A DNA stretch of 64,000 bases. Origin: an uncultured Siphonobacter sp. (GTDB taxonomy: Bacteria; Bacteroidota; Bacteroidia; Cytophagales; Spirosomataceae). The position numbers and the translations under genes were made by a program. Below the pieces are notes generated by a model, which saw only the letters and a program-made list of their open reading frames with translations, had not been told where the DNA came from and searched no databases. The stretch lies in contig CAJYIW010000021.1 in NCBI GenBank assembly GCA_913775095.1, forward strand, positions 1 through 64,000, written 5' to 3'. This document shows positions 8,129 through 15,591 of the stretch, piece after piece. Position 1 is the first letter of the stretch, and each line of letters opens with the position of its first letter.

Positions 8129-8644
8129 CTAGAAATTATAGCGAATACCCGCACTCAACTGAGGGCTGAAGTGAAAGAACGCTGGTAATAATTCAGCGTA
8201 AATTCCGCCTTCGAAAAAGATAGAATACGGCGTGGTTTTAGGAACGATCTCCAGGCCAAGCTTAGCGGTGGGCCCAATGCCGACGTTTTTCACGTAATCA
8301 TTATTATTAGTAAATCTGCTGGGGTAATAACGACGGGAAGTTACCTGAGCTCCAACCCCGGCATACAGGGAAAGGCGTTCGTTCATTACCGGAGCATACC
8401 ACAAGTAAGAAGCGTTGATGGCAAAGCCAACCCCCTTTAATCTTCCCTGCCGGTAATCCGTTGTACCTCCCAACAGGCCCCCGTAGGTTCCCAGGGTCAG
8501 ATCAAACGCATTTCGGTCTCCGTACTTACGAACGTTAACCCCGGTGGGCTGGCCTACCTGTACACCCAGAGCCCAGTCTCTGAGCTGAGCATGGGCGAGC
8601 GATGTACAGCTCAAAAGAAGTAAAGACATTACAATTTTTTTCAT
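8129..8644 (-). CDS. Outer-membrane beta-barrel protein
   Basis: The 171-residue product has a signal peptide (MKKIVMSLLLLSCTSLAHAQ) and then alternating hydrophobic/polar beta-strand segments rich in Gly, Tyr and Asn (LSLYAGVGAQV, YSIFFEGGIYAEL) ending in a C-terminal aromatic strand, GIRYNF, as barrels recognised by BamA do. About eight strands would fit, the OmpA/OmpW-like size. It is upstream of the Asp/Arg-rich lipoprotein gene. The 260 bp before it (8645-8901) is A+T-rich and shared with the divergent gene at 8902; I see no definite promoter match there. Confidence 0.8.
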   Translation of the reverse strand: MKKIVMSLLLLSCTSLAHAQLRDWALGVQVGQPTGVNVRKYGDRNAFDLTLGTYGGLLGGTTDYRQGRLKGVGFAINASYLWYAPVMNERLSLYAGVGAQVTSRRYYPSRFTNNNDYVKNVGIGPTAKLGLEIVPKTTPYSIFFEGGIYAELLPAFFHFSPQLSAGIRYNF

Positions 8645-8901
8645 GACGATTATTTATGTTGTCTACCAATTGTTAGGATATTTTAAGTATTAATATCCAA
8701 CGATAAACAGACCAATTAATACTTTAGTATTAGGCAGAGAATCAAATGTTATTCCACCCCCATACATATTAGAAAGCCAGAATTTTATGAAAAAAAGCAT
8801 ACGCTTCCGGGGAAATTCATACACATATATTCTAAACAATCCGGACTTCGTAATTAGGCATAATACTTTCCTTCTCCTCTGTCAGACTACTAATCAAGGC
8901 C

Positions 8902-9090
8902 ATGAAAACAGATGAATTACTCCACACCCTCTCTCCCACTACCCGGGAGCGTGCCTTATTGATTGCTAAGAGATTAATGAAAAAGGGAGCTCGTAATCAG
9001 TACGAAGCCCTGAAGATTGCTATTGAACTGGCCCGCCGCTGGGCCTGGCGAAACGTGGCTGCGAAACCGGCCACTTTACTTGAAGTATAA
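8902..9090 (+). CDS. Small helical protein, function unknown
   Basis: The 62-residue product (MKTDELLHTLSPTTRERALLIAKR...) is basic and predicted helical, with ALKIAIELARRWAWRN near the end. No signal peptide or membrane segment. Its stop lies 20 bp before the SDR gene start, so it is probably the first gene of a two-gene unit. It is not recognised as a named family, but coding is supported by the compact spacing and normal codon use. Confidence 0.6.
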   Translation: MKTDELLHTLSPTTRERALLIAKRLMKKGARNQYEALKIAIELARRWAWRNVAAKPATLLEV

Positions 9091-9109
9091 CCTCATGAAC
9101 TGTTAACAC

Positions 9110-9925
9110 ATGACCTCACACCAACGACTTGCCAATTCTGTTGCGATCATCACCGGTTCCAGTTCGGGCATTGGTAAAGCCATTGCCATCGAAATGGCCC
9201 GCGAAGGAGCCTCTGTGGTTATTAACTTCCATAAAACTTCAGAAGGAGCCGACGATGCTCTGGCTCAAATTCAGGCCTTTGGCGGAAAAGGAATAACCGT
9301 TAAAGCAGACGTTAGTAAAGAAGAAGACGTCAAGAATCTTTTTGCCCGCACCATTGAAGCCTTTGGCCGACTTGATATTCTCGTCAACAACACGGGGCGG
9401 CAAATGGATGCTCCGTTTCTGGAAATGACGCTGGAACAATGGGATGGAGTAATTTCTACGAACCTGACGAGTCAGTTTCTCTGCTCAAAAGAAGCAGCTC
9501 ATCAGTTTGTTAAACAGGCTAAGGAAAATCCAAAAGATGAAGATCTGTCCATTGGAAAGATCATTTGCATGAGTTCCGTGCACGACATGATTCCCTGGGC
9601 AGGTCATGTTAATTACGCGGCTTCAAAGGGCGGCGTACTGATGTTTATGAAATCCATCGCCCAAGAATTGGCTCCCTTGAAAATTCGGGTGAATGCCATC
9701 AGTCCCGGAGCTATTAAGACTCCCATCAATAAAGAAGTCTGGGGTGATCCCGAGAAGTTGCCCGGTCTGCTGGACCTGATTCCTTACAAGCGTATCGGTA
9801 AGCCCGAAGATGTGGCCAAAGCTACCATCTGGCTGGCATCCGATGAATCCGATTACGTAACGGGAGAAACCCTATACATTGACGGAGGCATGATGTTGTA
9901 TCCTGAGTTCGCCGATAACGGCTAA
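9110..9925 (+). CDS. SDR family oxidoreductase (glucose 1-dehydrogenase-like)
   Basis: A 271-residue classical short-chain dehydrogenase with the Rossmann motif TGSSSGIG (residues 15-22), a structural motif NNTG (93-96) in place of the usual NNAG, Ser155/156, and catalytic Y169-x3-K173 in NYAASKGG. The C-terminal DYVTGETLYIDGGMMLYPE is typical of the glucose/ribitol dehydrogenase subgroup. It is cytoplasmic and uses NAD(P)H; the substrate cannot be assigned. It forms a unit with the small gene at 8902 and converges on the Dabb gene across a shared terminator. Confidence 0.9.
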   Translation: MTSHQRLANSVAIITGSSSGIGKAIAIEMAREGASVVINFHKTSEGADDALAQIQAFGGKGITVKADVSKEEDVKNLFARTIEAFGRLDILVNNTGRQMDAPFLEMTLEQWDGVISTNLTSQFLCSKEAAHQFVKQAKENPKDEDLSIGKIICMSSVHDMIPWAGHVNYAASKGGVLMFMKSIAQELAPLKIRVNAISPGAIKTPINKEVWGDPEKLPGLLDLIPYKRIGKPEDVAKATIWLASDESDYVTGETLYIDGGMMLYPEFADNG

Positions 9926-9930
9926 TAAAG

Positions 9931-9987
9931 ACAAGAGCATAAAAAAAGGATTACGATAGCTTCGTAATCCTTTTTTTATGCTCTTGT
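9931..9987. terminator. Bidirectional terminator between convergent genes
   Basis: A perfect 26-bp stem with a 5-base loop (TAGCT). The core GGATTACGA / TCGTAATCC is flanked by seven A and seven T and then a second paired block ACAAGAGCAT / ATGCTCTTGT. It begins 5 bases after the SDR gene and ends 3 bases before the Dabb gene's stop codon, so it serves both. Confidence 0.95.
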
Positions 9988-9989
9988 TC

Positions 9990-10382
9990 TTAAACGATCT
10001 GGGTAGAATCGTAGACAACTACCTTACTCCAAAGATCTTTATTCTTATCAATGAAGGCTTTATGCTCGGGGTGCACCAGATAGGTTTGCTCATCCTTGGC
10101 TGAAGCAAAGACCAGCATCACCGAGAAGCTATACGATCCATCCGTAACGGATTTATCAAATTCCGTCACAACGGGCTTACCAATGTGGGCGTGCTGAATT
10201 ACGGATAGTTTTCCCAGATTTTTCAGAGCATTCAGAAGCTGGTTATACTCTTCTTTGTTATCCGGATTTTTCAGCCAGAAAAACACGTGATGAATGAAGG
10301 TTAACTTTTCCCGGGCCTCGGGCATTACCCCTGCTCCGGCCGCGGCTACAGAAGCATTTTTCACAAATGATCGGCGATTCAT
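9990..10382 (-). CDS. Dabb (stress-responsive A/B barrel) domain protein with Tat-like signal
   Basis: The 130-residue product starts MNRRSFVKNASVAAAGAG, a twin-arginine-type leader, so export to the periplasm in folded form is likely. The mature part is a ferredoxin-like alpha/beta-barrel domain with the Dabb hallmarks FIHHVFFWLKNP near the start and SFSVMLVFASAKDEQTYLVHPEHKAFID near the end. Dabb domains dimerise; their reactions vary and no active site can be named here. It converges on the SDR gene and lies downstream of gldE without an obvious operon link. Confidence 0.88.
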   Translation of the reverse strand: MNRRSFVKNASVAAAGAGVMPEAREKLTFIHHVFFWLKNPDNKEEYNQLLNALKNLGKLSVIQHAHIGKPVVTEFDKSVTDGSYSFSVMLVFASAKDEQTYLVHPEHKAFIDKNKDLWSKVVVYDSTQIV

Positions 10383-10430
10383 GGTTTGAGGTTATCAATT
10401 AGTAAAACAGTGATTTAAAAAGCTTTTGCC

Positions 10431-11846
10431 TCAGGCACTCTTGGTCGCTTCCCTGGCGGGACGCATAACCGATACACGTACTTTTTTAATTCTTTTCTGA
10501 TCAGCTGCGATTACCCTAAAGGTAAAGATCTGATGACTGACTTCTTCATTGACTTTGGGCAAACGGCCGAAAAGCTCCAGTAGTAAGCCTCCCAGCGATT
10601 CACTGTCCCCCCGAACGCTGTCAAACGTCTCGGAATCCATGGACAGTACTTTGGTTACGTCATTCAATGAGGTTTTTCCTTCGAATACGTACGTATTGTC
10701 ATCAATTTTGGTGTACTGAATTTCTTCTTCATCGTACTCGTCGCGAATATCGCCCACGATTTCTTCAATGATATCTTCCAGCGTAATCAGGCCTTCCGTT
10801 TCTCCGTATTCGTTCACGATAATGGCCATATGCACCCGTTTTTCCTGAAAATCGTGCAGCAGGTCATCAATCTTTTTACTTTCAGGAATAAAGTAGACGG
10901 GTCTCAGGGTTTGCTGCCAGTTAAAATTTTCATTCTGATCAATGTAAGGCAACAGGTCCTTTATGTACAGAATTCCTTCAATCTTGTCAATGCTGCTGCG
11001 GTAAACGGGCACTCGGGAATAACCCGATTTATTGATTTTATCCATCAGTTCATGGAAATCCAGCTCCAGATCAAAGGCCGTAATATCCATCCGTGAACGC
11101 ATAATCTGACGAGCGGAAATGCTACTGAAATTCACAATTCCGCGAAGGATTTCCTTTTGTTCCAGTGAAGTGTCTTTGCCCGTAGTAATTTCCAGAGCGT
11201 GACTTAATTCCTCTGCCGTTATGGTATATCCTTTTCGCTGAACCCGCTTTTCAATTACGTTTGAAATGCTCATCAGCGGAATAGAAATAGGCTTGAAAAC
11301 AACCTGGGCCGCCTCAATAATGGGTGACGTAATTTTCAAGAATCGAATCGGGTTTTGATTGGCCCATACCTTAGGAATCAATTCCCCAAAAAAGACAATC
11401 AGAAAGGTAACGCCTACCGTCTGAATCAGAATGCTTACCCAGGCTTCTACTCCCTCACCGAGAGCTTCCTTGGTCGCCACTGCCGTAAGGGTAACCAGCG
11501 TAATATCCAGTAAATTTTTGAATATCAGAATCGTAGCCAGCAGTAACTGAGGATGATCCAGCAACTTGGCAATCCGTCGTTCAGAGGCATGATCGCTATC
11601 ACGAATTTCGTTGCGGGCATCGAGCGACAGGGAAAAAAAACCTACTTCAGAGCCCGAAGCAAGGGCGGAGGCAGCCAGTAACAGAATTAGTATAAGGCCG
11701 TTACTGATGTAGAATCCGGCACCTACCGCACTGGCGAGAGGTGCCCAAAGAGGGAATGGGTCTAGGAGATCGCCTAGAACAGTTTCAGTGAGCAAATGTG
11801 GCTCCAAGATGGAAAGCGTTTGGTCTAACGTAAGCCAAGATAACAA
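10431..11846 (-). CDS. gldE: Gliding-motility-associated CNNM/hemolysin-family membrane protein GldE
   Basis: The 471-residue protein has an N-terminal CNNM (DUF21) membrane domain with four hydrophobic segments (for example GLILILLLAASALASGSEVGFFSL, WVSILIQTVGVTFLIVFFGELIPK), a tandem CBS pair (around SRVPVYRSSIDKIEGI and VHMAIIVNEYGETEGLI) and a C-terminal CorC_HlyC domain. In Bacteroidota this family beside ssb and mutY is GldE, which supports gliding and GldD function. gldD, often next to it, is absent: the neighbour is a Dabb gene. The frame opens with a TTG at 11846 that lies in the T-run of the ssb terminator, so the true start is uncertain and may be slightly downstream. Confidence 0.88.
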   Translation of the reverse strand: MLSWLTLDQTLSILEPHLLTETVLGDLLDPFPLWAPLASAVGAGFYISNGLILILLLAASALASGSEVGFFSLSLDARNEIRDSDHASERRIAKLLDHPQLLLATILIFKNLLDITLVTLTAVATKEALGEGVEAWVSILIQTVGVTFLIVFFGELIPKVWANQNPIRFLKITSPIIEAAQVVFKPISIPLMSISNVIEKRVQRKGYTITAEELSHALEITTGKDTSLEQKEILRGIVNFSSISARQIMRSRMDITAFDLELDFHELMDKINKSGYSRVPVYRSSIDKIEGILYIKDLLPYIDQNENFNWQQTLRPVYFIPESKKIDDLLHDFQEKRVHMAIIVNEYGETEGLITLEDIIEEIVGDIRDEYDEEEIQYTKIDDNTYVFEGKTSLNDVTKVLSMDSETFDSVRGDSESLGGLLLELFGRLPKVNEEVSHQIFTFRVIAADQKRIKKVRVSVMRPAREATKSA

Positions 11847-11899
11847 AAAAGTATCCGTTAATCCCGGTTGAGTTACAAAACAATCAGGATTAACGGATA
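11845..11899 (-). terminator. Terminator after ssb, overlapping the gldE start region
   Basis: A perfect 13-bp stem (TATCCGTTAATCC / GGATTAACGGATA) with a 22-base loop is followed on the minus strand by CTTTTTTG. It lies between ssb and gldE, with its T-run touching the putative TTG start of gldE, so gldE probably has its own promoter or is expressed by read-through. Confidence 0.75.
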
Positions 11900-11932
11900 T
11901 GTACTAATTATTCTTTATGCTTTTCTGAATAA

Positions 11933-12415
11933 TTAGAAAGGCAGATCATCATCGGGTGCATTCGTAAAAGTAGCGGGTGCCGGACTGGTCGCGGGCTTGG
12001 CGGCCGCCGGGGCTGCGGGTTGAGAAGGCTGAGCCGCCGGAGCTGAAGAGGCTGCGGGAGCAAACCCTCCTTCTTCGGAACGATTGTTACTCAACAAATT
12101 CATTTCAAGCACCCGCAAACGCAAAGCTGATCGTTGATTCCCGTCTTTATCCGTGTACTCCTCCATGCGTAAGCGTCCTTCCAGGTACACCTGATCACCT
12201 TTTTTAAGGTATTGAGAAGCGATGTCACTCAGGCGTTCCCAGGCTTCCGCCCGGAACCAGGTAGTCATTTCAACTTTTTCTCCATTCTTCGTCGTGTACG
12301 ATTCCGAAGTGGCCACCGGGAAGTCCGTTACCTTAACGCCGCTGGGAAGAGTACGGGTTTCGGGATCGCGACCCAGGTTACCGATTAATGTTACTTTATT
12401 GAACGTACGTGCCAT
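11933..12415 (-). CDS. ssb: Single-stranded DNA-binding protein
   Basis: The 160-residue protein coats single-stranded DNA during replication, recombination and repair. The OB-fold domain covers residues 1 to about 108 (MARTFNKVTLIGNLGRDPE, TTWFRAEAWERLSD, YLKKGDQVYLEGRL), followed by an Ala/Pro-rich linker and the conserved acidic tip DDDLPF that recruits partner proteins. I start it at the ATG of MARTFNKV, since the four-codon upstream extension is not conserved in the family. It sits between mutY (upstream) and gldE (downstream), the usual Bacteroidota order. Confidence 0.96.
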   Translation of the reverse strand: MARTFNKVTLIGNLGRDPETRTLPSGVKVTDFPVATSESYTTKNGEKVEMTTWFRAEAWERLSDIASQYLKKGDQVYLEGRLRMEEYTDKDGNQRSALRLRVLEMNLLSNNRSEEGGFAPAASSAPAAQPSQPAAPAAAKPATSPAPATFTNAPDDDLPF

Positions 12416-12507
12416 ATTGATTATCAATAGATTGTATGTAAATTTACGAAATTCTAACCCTAAATCAAAGGGAATTTTCGTTAACTTACCTTACCGCAAA
12501 ATCAGTA

Positions 12508-13563
12508 TTAGGACTCAAAAAACTGGTTTAAATAATTAACGACGAGAACGGGTTTGGGAAGCTTTTCTATTTTATCCGGGCTATAAAAATGCAGCTCTGC
12601 CGGAAAACCTTCTTCCGACGAGGTTTTCAGATGCCAGAATTTAGCCTGTATCCGCTGGTGTGAGAGTACATGGGTATACGAAGTCGATTCCTGTTCGAGC
12701 GTTAGCTGGGATTGCAGGGTCTGAAGCAGCGGGTGCTCACTTAAGGTTTCCCAATCCAGTAAACGGTCATCTTCCACCAGCCAGAAATCAAACATGGAAG
12801 TCCAGACATCTTTGGCGGGCCTTTCCCGCAGGCCCAGTCGACCCTCGTGCTCAATAACAAGGTAATGGAAATACCGTTCACGCACTTTGGTCTTCTTCGA
12901 TTTAACCGGAAGCTGAGCCTGCCGCCCCGTCGCGTTGGCTTCGCATACCGTATTGAAGGTACAAAACATACACTGCGGCGACACGGGTACGCACTGGGTC
13001 GCTCCAAAGTCCATGATGGCGTGATTAAACCGGGCGGGTTGGGCCGGGTCAATCAATTGATTGGCCAGGCTCGTGAACTCTGCTTTGGCGGCGTGGCTGG
13101 CAATGTCGGTTTCGATGCCAAAAATTCTTGAAAGAACGCGGTAGACATTCCCGTCTAATACGGCCACCGATTCATTAAAGGCAAACGAAGCAATGGCGGC
13201 CGCGGTGTAAGGACCAATGCCTTTCAGCTTCAAGAGTTCATGGTAGGTTTGCGGGAACTTTCCTCCGTATTCGGTTACAATGATCTGAGCGGTACGATGC
13301 AGGTTGCGAGCCCGCGAGTAGTAGCCCAGCCCCTGCCAGAGTCGTAACACTTCGCGTTCATCGGCTCGAGCCAGATCCGTCACGGTTGGGAACGCTTCGA
13401 TGAATTTGTAGTAATACGGCATCCCCTGCACCACGCGGGTTTGCTGCAGAATGATTTCAGAGAGCCAGATGCAATAGGGATCCGTTGTATGCCGCCAGGG
13501 CAGATCCCGTCCGTAGCGATCATACCAGGCCAGTAATTTAGGAGCAAAAAAATCGTTGGTCAT
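12508..13563 (-). CDS. mutY: A/G-specific adenine DNA glycosylase
   Basis: MutY removes adenine mispaired with 8-oxoguanine. In this 351-residue protein the catalytic Glu is E36 (LSEIILQQTRV), the helix-hairpin-helix is LKGIGPYTAAAIASFAF, the catalytic Asp is D137 (VAVLDGNVYRV) and the [4Fe-4S] cluster ligands are C191, C198, C201 and C207 (C-x6-C-x2-C-x5-C). The C-terminal half is the NUDIX-like domain that recognises 8-oxoG, with FWLVEDD and SHQRIQAKFWHL. It is the first gene of mutY-ssb-gldE; 80 bp separate it from ssb. Confidence 0.96.
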   Translation of the reverse strand: MTNDFFAPKLLAWYDRYGRDLPWRHTTDPYCIWLSEIILQQTRVVQGMPYYYKFIEAFPTVTDLARADEREVLRLWQGLGYYSRARNLHRTAQIIVTEYGGKFPQTYHELLKLKGIGPYTAAAIASFAFNESVAVLDGNVYRVLSRIFGIETDIASHAAKAEFTSLANQLIDPAQPARFNHAIMDFGATQCVPVSPQCMFCTFNTVCEANATGRQAQLPVKSKKTKVRERYFHYLVIEHEGRLGLRERPAKDVWTSMFDFWLVEDDRLLDWETLSEHPLLQTLQSQLTLEQESTSYTHVLSHQRIQAKFWHLKTSSEEGFPAELHFYSPDKIEKLPKPVLVVNYLNQFFES

Positions 13564-13864
13564 TTCATGGCTTAAAAGGGGGAAAAGTAAAATAACCAGA
13601 CCACCGAATTTCGCCCGTCAGAGTGTCAGTATGAACCGTATTTTACGAAAAATGACTCATTTTCTGCCAGTCTTTTCATTTAGTTTTTATCATAAATTAC
13701 ATTCTAAAAACCTTATTGCTAGGAGGTTATAAAAAAAATATCGTGGAGATTTATAAGGAATTCTTTTGCAAATGGATTCAAACCCGTACTTTTGTGCCTC
13801 TAAAATTTTGAGCCTTAGGCACTTTCTCAATAAAATAATTAATAAACCTTTAAAGTTTACCCCA
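13564..13864 (+). promoter_or_regulatory. HU gene promoter (Bacteroidota type) in the mutY-HU intergenic region
   Basis: The 300-bp gap between divergent mutY and the HU gene contains TACTTTTG at 13787-13794, an exact match to the TAnnTTTG -7 element, with TTTG at 13765-13768 as a -33 element 18 bases upstream. The leader from there to the GTG start is about 65 nt and A+T-rich. No other feature is seen in the gap. Confidence 0.75.
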
Positions 13865-14164
13865 GTGACCAAAGCAGACGTTATCGCAAAAATCGCCGAA
13901 AAGACCGGCATTGACAAAGCTGATGTAGCTCAAAGTCTGGAGACATTCTTCGGCGTAGTGAAAGAGGCTCTCGTGGATGGCGAGCCGGTATACGTTCGCG
14001 GTTTCGGCAGCTTCGTAAACAAAAAACGTGCGAAGAAAGTAGCCCGGAACATCTCTAAAAACACGACGATGGAGATTCCTGAGCACTACATTCCTAGCTT
14101 CAAACCAGCCAAGGAGTTTACGGAATCAGTAAAGACTTCTGAAAAAGCCAGCCAGGCGGTTTAA
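13865..14164 (+). CDS. HU family DNA-binding protein
   Basis: The 99-residue histone-like protein bends and compacts DNA as a dimer. The sequence from the GTG start (VTKADVIAKIAEKTGIDKADV) has the full HU/IHF fold: two N-terminal helices, the beta-sheet with VYVRGFGSFVNKKRAKKVARNI, and the DNA-binding arm ending NTTMEIPEHYIPSFKPAKEF. An upstream in-frame ATG would add 33 unrelated residues and would place the -7 promoter element inside the coding region, so the GTG is preferred. The basic arm keeps a Pro-containing tip (MEIPEHYIPSF). Confidence 0.92.
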   Translation: MTKADVIAKIAEKTGIDKADVAQSLETFFGVVKEALVDGEPVYVRGFGSFVNKKRAKKVARNISKNTTMEIPEHYIPSFKPAKEFTESVKTSEKASQAV

Positions 14165-14350
14165 GCAGCCCGGTTACCTGAACAGGCAGGGTAGGAAGAA
14201 AATAGCTGTACTTTTCTGCTTTCTTTCTACCCTTTTTGTTAAACAAGTGTATTTAGTAATGAATTGATTTGCTTTGGTAGTTGTTGAATTTGCGACTTCT
14301 CTATCTGGAAAGATGTATATCAGTCACAAATTTTAGTAAACATTACTCCT

Positions 14351-15199
14351 GTGAAAAAATCATTTATCGCCCTTATCGTTGTTGCTGTTGCTTCTATTGG
14401 TGGACTTTACAGTTTGCCCAAGATCGCAGTGAAGGATGATAAAAGAGCTGCCACAGAAACGAAAGTACCAACGCAGTCGGAAGCATCTTCAAAGGCTGCT
14501 TCTTCAGCTCCGGCAGCTGAAACTCATCTGCAACCCGTTTCAGCTCAACAACGACAAGCTCTTGACAAAGCTCGTCAGACGTTTGAAACGACCAGCATAC
14601 CCACGGACGAACGCATTCGGGCCGCTGAGCAATTGGTGGAACTCTTTACTCAAGTTACCCGGTTTGATAGTGCAGCGTATTTCGCCGGAGAAATTGCTGG
14701 ATTACAACCCTCCATCGACCACTTGTTAAAAGCGGGCGATCGGTATTACGAAGCCTTTACGTTTGCCCTTGACTCAGACAAAGCGGCAACTCTGGGCCAA
14801 CAAACCCGGGATTGGTATCAAAAAGCATTGGACAAGAATCCCAATCTGATGCAGGCCAAGGCCAACATGGCTATGACGTACGTTTCTACGGCGAATCCTA
14901 TGCAGGGTATCGCCATGTTACGTGAAGTCTTAGATCAGGACCCTGACTTTGAACCTGCCTTGTTTAATCTGGGTATTTTGTCGATGCGTTCCAACCAGTA
15001 TGAAAAAGCGGTTGGACGGTTTGAACGAATTCTGCGGACTCACCCGAACAGCACCCGTTCGATGTTCTATTTAGGCATCTGCTACGCTGAGACGGGCCAA
15101 AAAGACAAAGCCAAAGCTCTTCTCGAAGAGGTTCGGAAAAAAGAAACTGATCCCTCCATTCTGGCGGGAGTCCAGGAATACCTGGAACAGTTAAAGTAA
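14351..15199 (+). CDS. Membrane-anchored or periplasmic TPR protein
   Basis: The 282-residue product starts at a GTG and begins with a hydrophobic segment (about residues 5-24) followed by an Ala/Ser/Glu-rich linker. From about residue 135 it has three or so tetratricopeptide repeats, including MQAKANMAMTYVSTANPMQGI, PALFNLGILSMRSNQYEKAVG and MFYLGICYAETGQKDKAKA. This makes it a protein-protein scaffold, probably anchored in the inner membrane with the repeats in the periplasm. In Bacteroidota a TPR protein of this type lies between HU and RNase G genes, as here; its partners are not known to me. Confidence 0.82.
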   Translation: MKKSFIALIVVAVASIGGLYSLPKIAVKDDKRAATETKVPTQSEASSKAASSAPAAETHLQPVSAQQRQALDKARQTFETTSIPTDERIRAAEQLVELFTQVTRFDSAAYFAGEIAGLQPSIDHLLKAGDRYYEAFTFALDSDKAATLGQQTRDWYQKALDKNPNLMQAKANMAMTYVSTANPMQGIAMLREVLDQDPDFEPALFNLGILSMRSNQYEKAVGRFERILRTHPNSTRSMFYLGICYAETGQKDKAKALLEEVRKKETDPSILAGVQEYLEQLK

Positions 15200-15290
15200 T
15201 TTTTTAACGTCGTTGATGGTTGTTTGTTGATTGTTAATAGATTCTCTAGTAAAAGCAACAGATAACTGGCAACATTAAACTCATTCAATT

Positions 15291-15380
15291 ATGCCTTGCG
15301 GAAAGAAACGTAAACGCCACAAAATTGCTACCCACAAACGCAAAAAGCGTCTCAGAAAGAACAGACACAAGAAGAAATAA
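15291..15380 (+). CDS. 29-residue AURKAIP1/COX24-like (mS38/bS22-type) microprotein
   Basis: The frame ATG...TAA encodes 29 residues starting MPCGKKRKRHKIATHKRKKR and ending with further Lys, Arg and His; only a few positions are not basic. This matches the short C-terminal motif (KRxKMxKHKxRK-like) of mitochondrial ribosomal protein mS38 (AURKAIP1/COX24) and of bacterial bS22, and very short proteins of this family occur beside rng genes in Bacteroidota. A role as a small-subunit ribosomal protein is therefore inferred. It sits 92 bp after the TPR gene and 212 bp before rng. Its tight stop, conserved position and extreme but ordered composition support it being real. Confidence 0.8.
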   Translation: MPCGKKRKRHKIATHKRKKRLRKNRHKKK

Positions 15381-15400
15381 CATTGAGTGAAAGGTGAAGG

Positions 15401-15431
15401 GTGAAAAGTGATTTTTCACTTTTCACTTTTT
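15401..15431 (+). terminator. Hairpin after the microprotein gene
   Basis: A perfect 11-bp stem (GTGAAAAGTGA / TCACTTTTCAC) with a TTTT loop is followed by TTTTTAG. It is embedded in a longer simple-sequence tract made of GTGAAAAG/CTTTTCAC variants (15386-15450), so it may be both a terminator and one of the simple-sequence inverted pairs seen at other gene ends in this window. Confidence 0.6.
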
Positions 15432-15591
15432 AGCTTTTCATTTTTCACTCTCTGGGCTGGCTCGTTGGAGTTACAGCCTTTTTGTGTATCCACCCATTCC
15501 TGTTCTATCGGAGTGAAGGATTCAGTATTGCCGTTTACTCTGAACGGATTGTGCTGAATCTGATTACTCCCTAACCCTCTGAGCATCACCT

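Noticed and set aside
9931-9987. Perfect 26-bp inverted repeat as a regulatory RNA or attachment site
   Set aside because: Its position between two convergent stops and the A/T tract arrangement fit a shared terminator fully.
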